Part shown: one piece after another, positions 1 through 8,646 of the stretch
Numbering within the stretch: the stretch's first letter is position 1
Layout: the number at the start of each line of letters is the position of its first letter
Source: JAGOUA01 sp964645655
GTDB taxonomy: Bacteria > Patescibacteriota > Patescibacteriia > 2-12-FULL-60-25
Direction of reading: 5' to 3'
Assembly (NCBI GenBank): GCA_964645655.1
Contig: CAZXZS010000001.1
Location: 310,001 to 374,000, forward strand
DNA: 64,000 nucleotides
Notes under the pieces: model-generated
Told to the model about the DNA's origin: nothing
Database searches by the model: none
The model's input: only the letters and a program-made list of their open reading frames with translations
Made by a program: the position numbers and the translations under genes

Positions 1-432
1 GCGGTCCAGCTGGATCCTTCAAAGCCCATCTATTGCCCGGAATGCCGTGACCTGATCAAGCAGGAGCGTGAAGCCCGCCAGCAAGGCCGTTCGTCGATGG
101 GGTCTGGAGGTGGGGGCGGCGCGCGTCGGGAGGCGGGCGGTGCTGCCCGGTCAGACCGTGGACCAATGAAGGAGCCTCGTGGCGAACGCGGCCCTACCTC
201 GCGCAAGGGGGATCGTCCCGCCCGCGAACCCCGTCTCGACCCCGCAAAACCTGAAGAGCCTCGTGACCCGATCGTCATTCGGCCGCGCACGCCAGCCGCT
301 CCGGCACGCTCCAGCGCGCCCGCGGAAGAGCCCTTCTTCCTTGATCTTGGCCCGATCCCGCCAACGCCATCGGCCCCGACCCCTCCGACGGCACAAGGGA
401 CCGTCGCACCCGGGGAGACCATCCGTTTTTAG
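1..432 (+). CDS. C-terminal part of a zinc-ribbon (CxxC) protein, 5' truncated by the window edge
   Basis: The frame is open from base 1 and stops at the TAG ending at 432, so the start lies outside the window. The first visible residues include KPIYCPECRDLIKQ, the second half of a CxxC-x(n)-CxxC zinc ribbon of a kind common in CPR genomes. The rest is a low-complexity tail rich in Gly, Arg and Pro, ending in a Pro/Thr-rich stretch, and is probably disordered. The zinc-binding half resembles a nucleic-acid or ribosome-associated ribbon, but the function is unknown. It lies 3 nt upstream of the L,D-transpeptidase gene. Confidence 0.7.
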   Translation, partial: AVQLDPSKPIYCPECRDLIKQEREARQQGRSSMGSGGGGGARREAGGAARSDRGPMKEPRGERGPTSRKGDRPAREPRLDPAKPEEPRDPIVIRPRTPAAPARSSAPAEEPFFLDLGPIPPTPSAPTPPTAQGTVAPGETIRF

Positions 433-435
433 CGT

Positions 436-1194
436 ATGTTTCGCCGTTCGTGGGGTGCCTGCGTCGCCTTGCTCTGCCTCATCCTGCTTCCGACGACTAC
501 GAGGGCTGCCGAAGGGGACGCAGACAATGACGGGCTTCTAGACGCGTGGGAAGAGCGCCTGTTCCGGACGCGCCCGGATATCGCCGACACGGATGGCGAC
601 GGGTTCGCCGATGGACTGGAAGTTCGTTCAGGCTTCGATCCGCTCCAGGCTCGCGCGGGTGCCCGCCTCGCCGAGCGTGATAGCGATGGCGATGGCTTGG
701 CCGATGCCCTTGAGATCGCCTTTGGCAGCAATCCCTTGGATGGCGATACGGATCGTGACGGGTACCAAGACGGGACTGAAGTCAAGAACGCCTACGACCC
801 CGTCCAAGGCGACGCCAAGCCCCTAGAAAAGCGGATCCGTGTCGATCTCTCCGAGCAAAAGCTCTACCAGGAGCTGAACGGGGTCGTCATCGCCACGCAT
901 CCCGTCTCATCGGGGAAGGCGCGCACGCCCACGCCCGTCGGTTCCTACAAGATCACGACAAAGAGTCCGCGTGCCTGGTCTGGCAGCGCCAAGCTCTGGA
1001 TGCCGTTTTGGATGGGATTCAAGGGCTGGACCTACGGGATCCATGAATTGCCTGAATGGCCCGGCGGCAAGAAGGAAGGCAAGGATCACTTAGGGACGCC
1101 CGTCAGCCATGGGTGCGTCCGCGTCGGGGAAGGCGTCGCCCAACAGCTCTATGACTGGACACCGATTGGCACGACCGTGGTCATCCAGCGCTAA
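436..1194 (+). CDS. Secreted L,D-transpeptidase (YkuD) with thrombospondin type 3 calcium repeats
   Basis: A 252-aa exported cell-wall enzyme. A signal peptide (about residues 1-25) is followed by four calcium-binding type 3 repeats (about residues 28-33, 51-58, 82-90 and 104-112, DxDxDG pattern). The YkuD catalytic domain carries GIHE at 201-204 and SHGCVRV at 224-230, with Cys227 as the nucleophile. YkuD enzymes make 3-3 peptidoglycan cross-links or attach proteins to peptidoglycan. The gene overlaps the next one, a D,D-carboxypeptidase, by 44 nt. Together they form a small peptidoglycan-remodelling pair. The calcium repeats are a fusion that may place the enzyme at the cell surface (inference). 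Confidence 0.88.
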   Translation: MFRRSWGACVALLCLILLPTTTRAAEGDADNDGLLDAWEERLFRTRPDIADTDGDGFADGLEVRSGFDPLQARAGARLAERDSDGDGLADALEIAFGSNPLDGDTDRDGYQDGTEVKNAYDPVQGDAKPLEKRIRVDLSEQKLYQELNGVVIATHPVSSGKARTPTPVGSYKITTKSPRAWSGSAKLWMPFWMGFKGWTYGIHELPEWPGGKKEGKDHLGTPVSHGCVRVGEGVAQQLYDWTPIGTTVVIQR

Positions 1195-2140
1195 AATCCT
1201 TGTTTTAGCCATATTTTTAGGGTTTTTTCCAAATTCTGCCGCCATCGCCCAAGTTACCTCATCTTCCGTCCCGGCGGCCATTCCGGTCATTGAGGTCCCC
1301 CAGGTGCCGACCGCATCGCTCCAGGTCACCTCCCCCGACATGGCGACCTTCGATCCGGAGGCCTATGGCTTGGCGGCGGCATATGCCATCACCCCAAAAA
1401 CGCATCGCGAGCTCTATGCGTGGAACGCCGAAAAAAGCTGGCCGATCGCGAGCCTCACCAAGCTCATCTCCGCCCTCGTCTGGAAAAATTATACCGTCCC
1501 TTGGCAAGCGAAGATCACTTTGAAATCCGTGGATGAGGTCGGCGGGGGACGTTTGCGCGTTCCCGTCGGGACAAAAGTCAGTTTTGAGGACTTGTGGTAT
1601 GCGAGCATCACGGCAAGCGCGAATAACGCCTCGATGGCCCTCATCCGCGCCTTGGGCGTCTCGGCAAAGCAGGGCGTCACCCTCATGAACCGGGAGATCC
1701 AACGCGCCGGGGCCAAGAAAGCCGTCGTCTACGAGCCGTCCGGCATGGATGTCCGGAACGTGGCCTCGGCGCGGGAGATGGCTCTCATCGCTGACCGGGC
1801 GTTCGCATGGCGTCCGCTCCAAAAGGCGGCCAGCACCGAGACCCGCGTCGTGAAGGTCCTCAGCCCCAAGCCGCGGAACCATCCCGTGCATTCCACGAAC
1901 GATCTGCTGCGCTTCGACCCCGATGTCTGGGTCATCGCCGGCAAGACCGGCTATCTTGAGGAATCCCGCCATAACCTGGTCGCCTGGCTGCGCCCGGTGG
2001 GGGTTGACGGGAAGCCCGAATCCGGCAAGGATGTCCTGGTCGTGGTCTATGGCGCGCCCACCCGCGAACGGATGTTCGCCGCCGCCAAGGCCCTTGCCCA
2101 CTCTCTCTGGATATCCAATGCAGCTTTCCCGACTCGCTGA
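1151..2140 (+). CDS. D-alanyl-D-alanine carboxypeptidase, peptidase S11 family
   Basis: A 329-aa penicillin-binding-protein-like peptidase that trims peptidoglycan stem peptides outside the membrane. The three active-site motifs are present: SLTK at 101-104 (nucleophile Ser101), SAN at 156-158, and KTG at 265-267. I chose ATG 1151 because it puts a hydrophobic signal segment (KILVLAIFLGFF, about residues 15-26) near the N terminus; ATG 1109 upstream is possible but would extend the overlap with the transpeptidase gene. It overlaps the 5' end of rlmN by 23 nt. It lacks an obvious C-terminal membrane-anchoring helix. Confidence 0.88.
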   Translation: MTGHRLARPWSSSAKILVLAIFLGFFPNSAAIAQVTSSSVPAAIPVIEVPQVPTASLQVTSPDMATFDPEAYGLAAAYAITPKTHRELYAWNAEKSWPIASLTKLISALVWKNYTVPWQAKITLKSVDEVGGGRLRVPVGTKVSFEDLWYASITASANNASMALIRALGVSAKQGVTLMNREIQRAGAKKAVVYEPSGMDVRNVASAREMALIADRAFAWRPLQKAASTETRVVKVLSPKPRNHPVHSTNDLLRFDPDVWVIAGKTGYLEESRHNLVAWLRPVGVDGKPESGKDVLVVVYGAPTRERMFAAAKALAHSLWISNAAFPTR

Positions 2141-3188
2141 GCTTCTTGCCCAACAGGGCGAACCCGCCTTCCGCCTGAACCAAATCAAGCGGGCCTTTTA
2201 CGTGGAACAGCGTTCCTCTTGGGACGAGGTCTCGGTGCTGTCCAAGCCGCTGCGCGCTGCCCTTGCGGAGGCGTTGCCGTGGGATGCCCTCCGCCTCGTC
2301 CGCAGCCAGACGGCCGACAACGGTGAGACCGTGAAAACTCTCCTTGCCTGCGCCGACAACAAGAACATCGAGGCCGTCCTCATGCGCCACCAGGACGAGC
2401 GCAACACCGTCTGCGTCTCCTCCCAGGTCGGCTGTGCCATGGGCTGCACGTTCTGCGCTACAGGTACGATGGGTTGGATCCGCAACCTCACGCGCGACGA
2501 GATCGTCGAACAGGTCATCCATTACGCGCGCCGCCTCAAGGCCGACGGCGACCGTGTCACGAACGTCGTCCTGATGGGGATGGGAGAGCCGCTCAACAAT
2601 TACGACGAGGTCCTTGGGGCCTTGAGAATGCTTAACGACCCGCAAGGGTTCAACTTGGGTGCACGTCACATGAGCATTTCGACCTGCGGTGTCGTGCCCG
2701 GCATCCTGCGCCTCGCCAAAGAGCAATTCCAGGTCAACCTGGCCATCTCCTTGCATTCGGCCATCGACGACGTCCGCGCCAAGATGATGCCTGTCAATCG
2801 CGCCTATCCGCTCGCCAAGCTGATGGAGGCCATCCGGACCTATATGGAGGAAACGAACCGCAAGGTCATGTTCGAGTACCTTCTCCTTTCCGGCGTCAAT
2901 GACCGTCCCGAGGATGCGCGCGCCCTCAAGCGGCTCTTCGGCGACGACATGCGCCTGGTCCATGTCAACCTCATCAAATACCACAACACGCAAGCCTTCG
3001 AGGGCACGCCCAAAGACCGGCGCGTCGCCTTTTTGCGTGAATTGCACGAGCTTGGCATCCCCGCGACCCATCGCATCACGTTCGGCGAGGATATCGACGC
3101 CGCCTGTGGGCAATTGGCCGTCAACGAAGCCGCCGGCAACGTCCTCCAAGGCCAAGAAGCCATCCGCGCCAACAAGCAGCGGGCCTGA
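2118..3188 (+). CDS. rlmN: 23S rRNA (adenine2503-C2)/tRNA methyltransferase RlmN
   Basis: A 356-aa radical SAM enzyme that methylates A2503 of 23S rRNA (and A37 of some tRNAs). The iron-sulfur motif CxxxCxxC is at Cys106, Cys110 and Cys113, in the context GCAMGCTFCATG. The methyl-carrying Cys is Cys330 in IDAACGQL. Length is normal for the family. Start ATG 2118 is inside the end of the carboxypeptidase gene and has no Shine-Dalgarno sequence. The start of the longer frame at 1923 would be read through the carboxypeptidase C terminus and is rejected. Seven nt separate it from mnmA, so the run from 436 to 5692 looks like one operon. Confidence 0.95.
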   Translation: MQLSRLAELLAQQGEPAFRLNQIKRAFYVEQRSSWDEVSVLSKPLRAALAEALPWDALRLVRSQTADNGETVKTLLACADNKNIEAVLMRHQDERNTVCVSSQVGCAMGCTFCATGTMGWIRNLTRDEIVEQVIHYARRLKADGDRVTNVVLMGMGEPLNNYDEVLGALRMLNDPQGFNLGARHMSISTCGVVPGILRLAKEQFQVNLAISLHSAIDDVRAKMMPVNRAYPLAKLMEAIRTYMEETNRKVMFEYLLLSGVNDRPEDARALKRLFGDDMRLVHVNLIKYHNTQAFEGTPKDRRVAFLRELHELGIPATHRITFGEDIDAACGQLAVNEAAGNVLQGQEAIRANKQRA

Positions 3189-3194
3189 TTCCCT

Positions 3195-4304
3195 ATGGAT
3201 CTCCGTCCGCCCCTGCCTCCCGGGTCCAAGATCCTCGTCGGCATGTCCGGCGGGGTGGATTCGAGCGTCGCGGCGGCCCTTTTATTGGAGCAGGGATATG
3301 AGGTCGTCGGCGGCTTCATCAAGAACTGGTCCGACGGCAAGGACCTGTGGACGGGCGAATGCCAATGGCGCGCCGAGCGTCGTGATGCCCTCCGCGTCGC
3401 GGCCAAGTTAGGGATCTCCCTCCTTACCTTCGATTTCGAGGAGCGCTACCGGGCCCGCGTCTTGGACCGCATGTTCGCCGAATACCACGCCGGCCGTACG
3501 CCGAATCCCGATATCCTCTGCAATGAGGAGATCAAGTTCGGGCTCTTTTTCCAGGAGGCGCGCCGACTCGGGTTCGATGGGGTCGCGACCGGCCATTATG
3601 CGCGCGTGAGCCTCGATGCCGAGGGGCCGCACCTGTGGAAAGGGATCGATCCCGCGAAGGACCAGAGCTATTTTTTGCAACGCATCGACCGCGAGGCCCT
3701 GGCCCGCACCCTGTTCCCGGTCGGGCATCTCCAAAAGCCGCAGGTCCGCGAGGAGGCGCGTCGGTTTGACTTGCCGGTCGCCGCCAAGCCCGACAGCCAG
3801 GGCATCTGCTTCGTCGGAAAGCTGGATTTTCATGCCTTCTTGCGGCAGCGCCTGCCGGCCAAGCCCGGCCCGATCCTGTCAGCCGACGGAACCGTCATCG
3901 GTCAGCATGACGGGCTCGATGGCTACACGATCGGCCAACGCCACGGCCTGCACGTCAACGCCGGGCAACGCGCCTGGTATGTCGCGGCGAAAGACCGTCA
4001 GAACAATGCCCTCATCATGGTCCCGGATGCCCAGGACCCGTTGTTGCAGCGTACGGAATTGCGGATCGATGACGTCCATTGGCTGAACGTTTCTGCCGCC
4101 CATATGCCTCTCATGGAGGGCGAAGTCATGGTCCGCTATCACCAGGCCCCCGTCCCGGCCGCCATCGAGCGGATCGGGGAAGCGTCCTGCCGCATCCGCT
4201 GTGCCATTCCCGTATGGGCTCCCGCGCCGGGCCAGTCGGTCGCCATCTATCGTGGCGAGGAGTGCCTGGGCGGTGGTGTTCTGGCCGAAGATGGGGTAGG
4301 GTAG
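3195..4304 (+). CDS. mnmA: tRNA-specific 2-thiouridylase MnmA
   Basis: A 369-aa enzyme that makes 2-thiouridine at position 34 of Lys, Glu and Gln tRNAs. The ATP-pyrophosphatase P-loop SGGVDSS is at 18-24. The catalytic cysteines are Cys109 (NPDILCNEEIKFG) and Cys205 (DSQGICFVG), with ATGHYAR and DQSYFLQRI between them. Length and order match the family. It follows rlmN, another RNA-modification gene, after a 6-nt gap, with no Shine-Dalgarno sequence. It needs a sulfur relay that is not encoded in this window. Confidence 0.96.
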   Translation: MDLRPPLPPGSKILVGMSGGVDSSVAAALLLEQGYEVVGGFIKNWSDGKDLWTGECQWRAERRDALRVAAKLGISLLTFDFEERYRARVLDRMFAEYHAGRTPNPDILCNEEIKFGLFFQEARRLGFDGVATGHYARVSLDAEGPHLWKGIDPAKDQSYFLQRIDREALARTLFPVGHLQKPQVREEARRFDLPVAAKPDSQGICFVGKLDFHAFLRQRLPAKPGPILSADGTVIGQHDGLDGYTIGQRHGLHVNAGQRAWYVAAKDRQNNALIMVPDAQDPLLQRTELRIDDVHWLNVSAAHMPLMEGEVMVRYHQAPVPAAIERIGEASCRIRCAIPVWAPAPGQSVAIYRGEECLGGGVLAEDGVG

Positions 4305-4311
4305 TCGCCGT

Positions 4312-5070
4312 ATGGAGTCGTCCCCGCGCCGCATCGAGTGGATTTCCTTCCTTTACCTGGTCTTCTTCGTGCTCGCGGTCCTCTCGCCCTCGATCTACCA
4401 GCGCGGCTATTTCGGCATTTCGGAAATCGTCTTGGAGGAGGCGACGATTTTCCTCTTCGGCCTGGCCGGCATCTTCACGTTCACCTGGTACGAGCGCCAT
4501 ATCGAGCGCCGCGAAGCCGAAACCACCCGCATCCAGAACGACGTCGAGCGCACCAAGGGGGAGTTGCTCGATTCCTATAGCTACATCGGGTCGGTCAACC
4601 GTAAGATCGAGCTGCTCAAGCGGCTCGTGAACGACACCTCGCTCACGCTCGTCGACCGCAAGCGCCTCCCGCGCGAACTGCTGCAGGCCATCACGCAAAA
4701 CGCCCTCGCGGCGGTCGGGGCCGAATCCGTCCTGCTGCGCATCATGGACCGTGCCTCATTGCGCACGGAAGCCGAGATCCAAGTGGATTCAAAGCAAAAG
4801 CAGGTCTTCCGCGTCTCCAACCGTGAGCTGAAGGCGATCGACGATTCGCACGTCTCCCATGCGTCCTTGCTGACCGAAGACAGGCGCGACGTGCTCGTCG
4901 TCCCCTCCGACGCGTACGCTCCCAACAGCAAGGCATACTTGCTCCTCTTCTTGCCCACCCAGCACATCGCCGAGATCGACATTTCCTTGCTGAAGGTCCT
5001 CGTCAACCAGGCGGAAATGGTCCAGCAGGCGCAGCTCGTTGCGAAGAAGGGCGCCGACACGGTATCCTGA
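4312..5070 (+). CDS. Membrane protein with two N-terminal helices, coiled coil and a GAF-like cytoplasmic region
   Basis: A 252-aa protein of unknown function. Two hydrophobic segments (about residues 10-28 and 38-60) are followed by a charged helical stretch (about 62-110, rich in Glu and Arg, probably coiled coil). The C-terminal alpha/beta region (about 120-245) has the feel of a GAF sensor domain but no diagnostic ligand residues that I can name. It lies 7 nt after mnmA. A membrane-bound sensor or scaffold is an inference from architecture only. Confidence 0.6.
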   Translation: MESSPRRIEWISFLYLVFFVLAVLSPSIYQRGYFGISEIVLEEATIFLFGLAGIFTFTWYERHIERREAETTRIQNDVERTKGELLDSYSYIGSVNRKIELLKRLVNDTSLTLVDRKRLPRELLQAITQNALAAVGAESVLLRIMDRASLRTEAEIQVDSKQKQVFRVSNRELKAIDDSHVSHASLLTEDRRDVLVVPSDAYAPNSKAYLLLFLPTQHIAEIDISLLKVLVNQAEMVQQAQLVAKKGADTVS

Positions 5071-5101
5071 GCTCGGGACTGTTCCCGCCAAGGAGATGGC
5101 C

Positions 5102-5692
5102 ATGCCCGAACCTCTCGTCCTCGCCCCTTTCGATATGCCCGAGCTTCTGCGGCAACGTCCGAACGAATGGGCCCTCAATGAGGGCCGCGCCCTTGAGGTC
5201 CTCCTCGCCTCCCAGCTGTTCGACGAGGTCTATCCGCCGTTTGATCGGGCGTTTCAGGGAGTGCCGTTCCAGCCGTCCGGCCTCTTTCCGTACTCCCATT
5301 TCGGTGCCGACCTCTTTCCGGATGGGACGGAAAAGGCCTTCCATACGCTGGCCGTCCCCCTGAACGCCTACGAGACGGACGGGGCGCTCACCGAGGCGGT
5401 CGTCCATGCCGCCGAATGGAGTCCGACGGCGGCCCCGGCGTCATTCCGCCATATCGCCCGCATCCACGGGTGGCTCGCGTTCCTCCAGCCGCTCGGGACG
5501 ACGCCGCGTCTCGTCCTTCCCGGCGTTTCGCTCGCGGGCCCATACGGGACCGTCTACCCGGTCATCGATGCGGTCCGTCTCGAGGACGATGAGAATGGCT
5601 GGTCCGAGACCTGGGGCTTGGCCTTGCGGACGGCGAGCCTCGCGCAGCTGCGGGCGACGGGTGCCCGCCTCCTCTTCTGCGTCCCTCGCTAG
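5102..5692 (+). CDS. Hypothetical protein, 196 aa
   Basis: Not recognised. A soluble acidic-aromatic protein with no transmembrane segment or metal-binding motif. ATG 5102 was chosen because an AAGGAG sequence at about 5090-5095 sits at proper distance; ATG 5096 directly abuts that motif. The gene is 31 nt after the membrane protein and is followed by a hairpin terminator at 5711-5732. It is therefore probably the last gene of the operon that starts near the L,D-transpeptidase. Confidence 0.6.
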   Translation: MPEPLVLAPFDMPELLRQRPNEWALNEGRALEVLLASQLFDEVYPPFDRAFQGVPFQPSGLFPYSHFGADLFPDGTEKAFHTLAVPLNAYETDGALTEAVVHAAEWSPTAAPASFRHIARIHGWLAFLQPLGTTPRLVLPGVSLAGPYGTVYPVIDAVRLEDDENGWSETWGLALRTASLAQLRATGARLLFCVPR

Positions 5693-5710
5693 AGGGTTCC
5701 CATCCCGCCC

Positions 5711-5732
5711 TCCCGATCCCCTCGGGATTTTT
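5711..5732 (+). terminator. Rho-independent terminator
   Basis: Stem TCCCGA (5711-5716) pairs with TCGGGA (5722-5727), followed by five T. It closes the operon just before the alaS promoter. Confidence 0.75.
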
Positions 5733-5738
5733 CGTCCC

Positions 5739-5768
5739 TTGATTTTTTTCGCTCATTTCCGCTATTGT
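5739..5768 (+). promoter_or_regulatory. alaS promoter, near-leaderless
   Basis: -35 TTGATT (5739-5744), 18-nt spacer, -10 TATTGT (5763-5768). Predicted start of transcription is about 5775, two bases before the ATG at 5777. Confidence 0.6.
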
Positions 5769-5776
5769 TTGCGCAT

Positions 5777-7627
5777 ATGGAGCTCTCCCGCCTACGCCAG
5801 ACCTTCCTCGATTTCTTCCGTGCGAAGGGGCACGCGATCTTGCCGTCCGCGTCTTTACTGCCGGAAAACGATCCGACCGTCCTCTTTACGACCGCCGGCA
5901 TGCATCCGCTCGTCCCGTATCTCCTCGGCCAGCCACATCCGATGGGGGCGCGCCTCGCGAGCAGCCAAAAGTGCCTGCGGACCGACGACATCGAGGAGGT
6001 CGGCGACAACCGCCACCTCACCTTCTTCGAGATGCTCGGTAACTGGTCCCTCGGCGATTATTTCAAGGCCGAATCCATCGCCTGGTCGTTTGAATTTTTG
6101 ACGGGCGCATCCGGCCTCAGGCTCGATCCCAAACGGATTTATGTGACCGTGTTCGAGGGGGATGCAGATGCCCCGCGCGATCAGGAGTCGATCGACCTCT
6201 GGCGCGCCCAATTCGCGACCCTTGGCGTGACGGCGGATTTAGGCGTCGCGGACCAGGATGAGCCCACCCGCACCGAAGCCGGCCCGCGCATCTACGCGTA
6301 CCCGAAAAAGAAGAACTGGTGGGGCCCCGCCGGCCAGACCGGTCCCTGCGGCCCTGATACCGAGATCTTTTACGATACCGGCGCCGCCCACGACGCGGCC
6401 TTCGGTCCCGTCTGCCACCCGAACTGCGACTGCGGCAGATTCGTCGAGATCTGGAACAACGTCTTCATGCAGTTCGAGAAGCGGGCCGACGGCTCGTTCG
6501 TCCCGCTCGCCCAAAAGAACGTCGACACCGGCATGGGTCTCGAACGCATGGCCGCGATCATGCAAGGGAAGCAAACGGTTTTCGAGACCGACGCGTTCTC
6601 GCCGCTCATCGAAGCCATCGCCCGCCGTTCCGGCCAGCCCTACCGCCCTGAGGACCCGATCGCGGCCCGTCCTTTCCGTATCATCGCCGAGCATCTTCGC
6701 GCCGCCACCTTCGTGATGGGGGACGCGCGCGGGGTCGCGCCCTCCAACGTGGGCCAAGGCTACATCGTCCGTCGCCTGCTCCGCCGCGCCATGCGCGAGG
6801 GGAGGCGATTGGGGATCACCAGCCCATTCCTTCCGGAGCTCGCCGCCCTCATCGTTGCGCAATACGGCCCCGCCTATCCAGAACTTGAGGCGAACCGCGA
6901 GCGCGTGTTGCAAGAATCCCAAAAGGAAGAAGAGAAGTTCGGCAAGACCCTCGAGAAGGGCCTCCGCGAACTCGAGAAGATGCTTGTGAAAGAGCCTCTT
7001 AATGGGGAGCAGGCCTTCCAGCTCTTTTCGACCTACGGCTTCCCGTTGGAATTGACCGAGGAGCTGCTCCGCGAACGTGGCCAGGCCGTCGACCGTGCCG
7101 CCTTCCAGGCCGAATTCAAGAAGCACCAAGACCTCTCCCGCGCTTCCGCCGGCACGTTCAAGGGGGGATTGGCCGACCATTCCGTCGAATCGACGCGCCT
7201 GCATACCGCGACGCACCTGCTCCAGCAGGCCCTCCGGCAGGTCCTCGGCACGCACGTCGAGCAGCGCGGCTCCAACATCACCGCCGAACGCCTCCGCTTC
7301 GATTTCCCGCACCCGCAGAAGGTGACGGACGAGGAGCTCCGCCAGGTCGAGCAGATCGTCAACGACGTCATCGCCCGCGACCTGCCCGTCCACGCCGAGA
7401 CCATGACCGAAGACGAGGCCAAGGCCCGCGGCGCCATCGGCGTCTTTACCGACAAGTACGCCCAGCTCGGCGGCAAGATCAACGTCTATTTCGTGGGGGA
7501 TTTCTCCAGCGAGGTCTGCGGAGGGCCGCATGTCGCGAAAACGGGGGAGTTGGGTGGGTTCAAGATCATCAAAGAAGAGGCCGTTTCGGCCGGGGTGCGG
7601 CGGATCAAGGCCGTGGTGGGGAAATAG
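5777..7627 (+). CDS. alaS: Alanyl-tRNA synthetase, short form without C-Ala domain
   Basis: A 616-aa enzyme that charges tRNA-Ala. The aminoacylation core is at the N terminus (NDPTVLFTTAGMHPLVPYL at about 31-49). The editing domain carries HTATH at 476-480 and CGGPH with Cys581 and His585, the four zinc ligands. The protein ends soon after this (RIKAVVGK), so the C-terminal oligomerisation/C-Ala region of the usual ~870-aa enzyme is absent. Start ATG 5777 is preferred over ATG 5765 because the -10 box is at 5763-5768. The stop is clean and the next gene has its own promoter, so the truncation is genuine in this sequence. Confidence 0.95.
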   Translation: MELSRLRQTFLDFFRAKGHAILPSASLLPENDPTVLFTTAGMHPLVPYLLGQPHPMGARLASSQKCLRTDDIEEVGDNRHLTFFEMLGNWSLGDYFKAESIAWSFEFLTGASGLRLDPKRIYVTVFEGDADAPRDQESIDLWRAQFATLGVTADLGVADQDEPTRTEAGPRIYAYPKKKNWWGPAGQTGPCGPDTEIFYDTGAAHDAAFGPVCHPNCDCGRFVEIWNNVFMQFEKRADGSFVPLAQKNVDTGMGLERMAAIMQGKQTVFETDAFSPLIEAIARRSGQPYRPEDPIAARPFRIIAEHLRAATFVMGDARGVAPSNVGQGYIVRRLLRRAMREGRRLGITSPFLPELAALIVAQYGPAYPELEANRERVLQESQKEEEKFGKTLEKGLRELEKMLVKEPLNGEQAFQLFSTYGFPLELTEELLRERGQAVDRAAFQAEFKKHQDLSRASAGTFKGGLADHSVESTRLHTATHLLQQALRQVLGTHVEQRGSNITAERLRFDFPHPQKVTDEELRQVEQIVNDVIARDLPVHAETMTEDEAKARGAIGVFTDKYAQLGGKINVYFVGDFSSEVCGGPHVAKTGELGGFKIIKEEAVSAGVRRIKAVVGK

Positions 7628-7660
7628 CTAGCTTGGAATACGCAGAAACCGTCCTTCTAT

Positions 7661-7689
7661 TTGACAGAATGACGGCTTTTTGCTATGCT
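7661..7689 (+). promoter_or_regulatory. Consensus promoter of the first ORFan unit
   Basis: -35 TTGACA (7661-7666), 17-nt spacer, extended -10 TGCTATGCT (TATGCT at 7684-7689). A Shine-Dalgarno GGAGG follows at 7702-7706. Confidence 0.8.
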
Positions 7690-7715
7690 CGGACGTCAAA
7701 CGGAGGAATTCGCCC

Positions 7716-8378
7716 ATGAGCCACATGCCTGCATCGCCGCTGCCTTCCGGTACCATGCTCGTCGTTGCCGTCAACTGGTCCCACGACGAGCCGCTCGACG
7801 CTCACCGCCTCAACGAGGCGTACGCCCGGGTTGATCGGGCCCGGTCCCGCCACCCGATCGACATTCTCACCGGGGGAAGCCTGCCCCGTGCCACCACCCT
7901 CACGCCGTCGCCCAACGACGACGGATGGACCATCCTCGTCGCCGAGTCCCGGGTCACGGAGGCCCAGCAGGATTGGATCCGCCGACACTGGCGCGAGGCC
8001 GAGGAAGAGCCGGGCACCTACAACCGCATCTTCCAGATGCCTCCGACCGAGGTCGCCACGGGCACGGTTGATGGCCTGTTTCTGGTCAAGGCGTTGGCCC
8101 GTATGCATGGGACGGAGCAGATGCTTCTCCTGGTCCGCCACCTGGCCGAGGTCGTCGACACCGTGTCGAAGATCGTGGGCCTCTGTGAGGCGGCCTCTCC
8201 GGTGGTCGCGCGTAACGTCATGTACGCGAATGGTCCCGTCGGAGCGTGGATGATCGTGCTTGGCAGCATTCCCGATGCGGAGCCTCACATCCTCGACCGG
8301 ATCGTCACCCGCGCGTACAACGAGCTCGCATCTCCGGCGCAGCGCGCACGGCTCCTGGCCTTCCTCGAGCCCGCCTGA
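7716..8378 (+). CDS. ORFan protein, 220 aa, possible paralogue of the next gene
   Basis: Not recognised. ATG 7716 was chosen because a strong GGAGG Shine-Dalgarno sequence lies 9 nt upstream; a longer frame from 7680 would begin at the -10 box. The protein is soluble, alpha/beta in pattern, with no metal motif. A segment around DGWTILVAESRV/EAQQDWI resembles DGGLIVYAWRAL/AAEQAWL in the neighbouring product (8647-9336), and both have a late PVV-type strand, so the two may be diverged duplicates. It is a self-contained unit with its own promoter, Shine-Dalgarno sequence and terminator. Confidence 0.65.
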   Translation: MSHMPASPLPSGTMLVVAVNWSHDEPLDAHRLNEAYARVDRARSRHPIDILTGGSLPRATTLTPSPNDDGWTILVAESRVTEAQQDWIRRHWREAEEEPGTYNRIFQMPPTEVATGTVDGLFLVKALARMHGTEQMLLLVRHLAEVVDTVSKIVGLCEAASPVVARNVMYANGPVGAWMIVLGSIPDAEPHILDRIVTRAYNELASPAQRARLLAFLEPA

Positions 8379-8406
8379 TCCTTCCCGTCGCCGCGTCCTG
8401 CGGCGC

Positions 8407-8437
8407 GACCGCCTCTCCTGGGCGGTCTTCTTTTTTG
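8407..8437 (+). terminator. Rho-independent terminator
   Basis: GACCGCC (8407-8413) pairs with GGCGGTC (8421-8427), followed by a T-rich tract. Confidence 0.85.
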
Positions 8438-8527
8438 TGACGGATGATATTCGACGCGATTCCATAGATGCCTCTCTTGCCGAATGGCGCTTTTTTCTAT
8501 ATTTCTTGCGTAAAATCAGCCACGCCC

Positions 8528-8556
8528 TTGACGGAAGTTATGTTTTCTGGTATCAT
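8528..8556 (+). promoter_or_regulatory. Consensus promoter of the second ORFan unit
   Basis: -35 TTGACG (8528-8533), 17-nt spacer, -10 TATCAT (8551-8556). It gives a leader of about 85 nt that contains a 7-bp hairpin (CCCTTCG/CGAAGGG, about 8617-8634) just before the AAAGG Shine-Dalgarno sequence at about 8637. Confidence 0.78.
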
Positions 8557-8646
8557 TTCTTGTCTTTTCGGCTCATTTCATTCCACTCTCATCACTCCAC
8601 TCTCAAAGGAAAAGACCCTTCGTTCCCGAAGGGCAGAAAGGTTCCC

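Noticed and set aside
1932..3155. Long minus-strand frame opposite rlmN
   Set aside because: Exact shadow of rlmN; no motifs, no ribosome-binding site, and rlmN has its catalytic residues.
6239..7531. 430-aa minus-strand frame opposite alaS
   Set aside because: Arises from GC-rich codon periodicity of alaS; no recognisable motifs.
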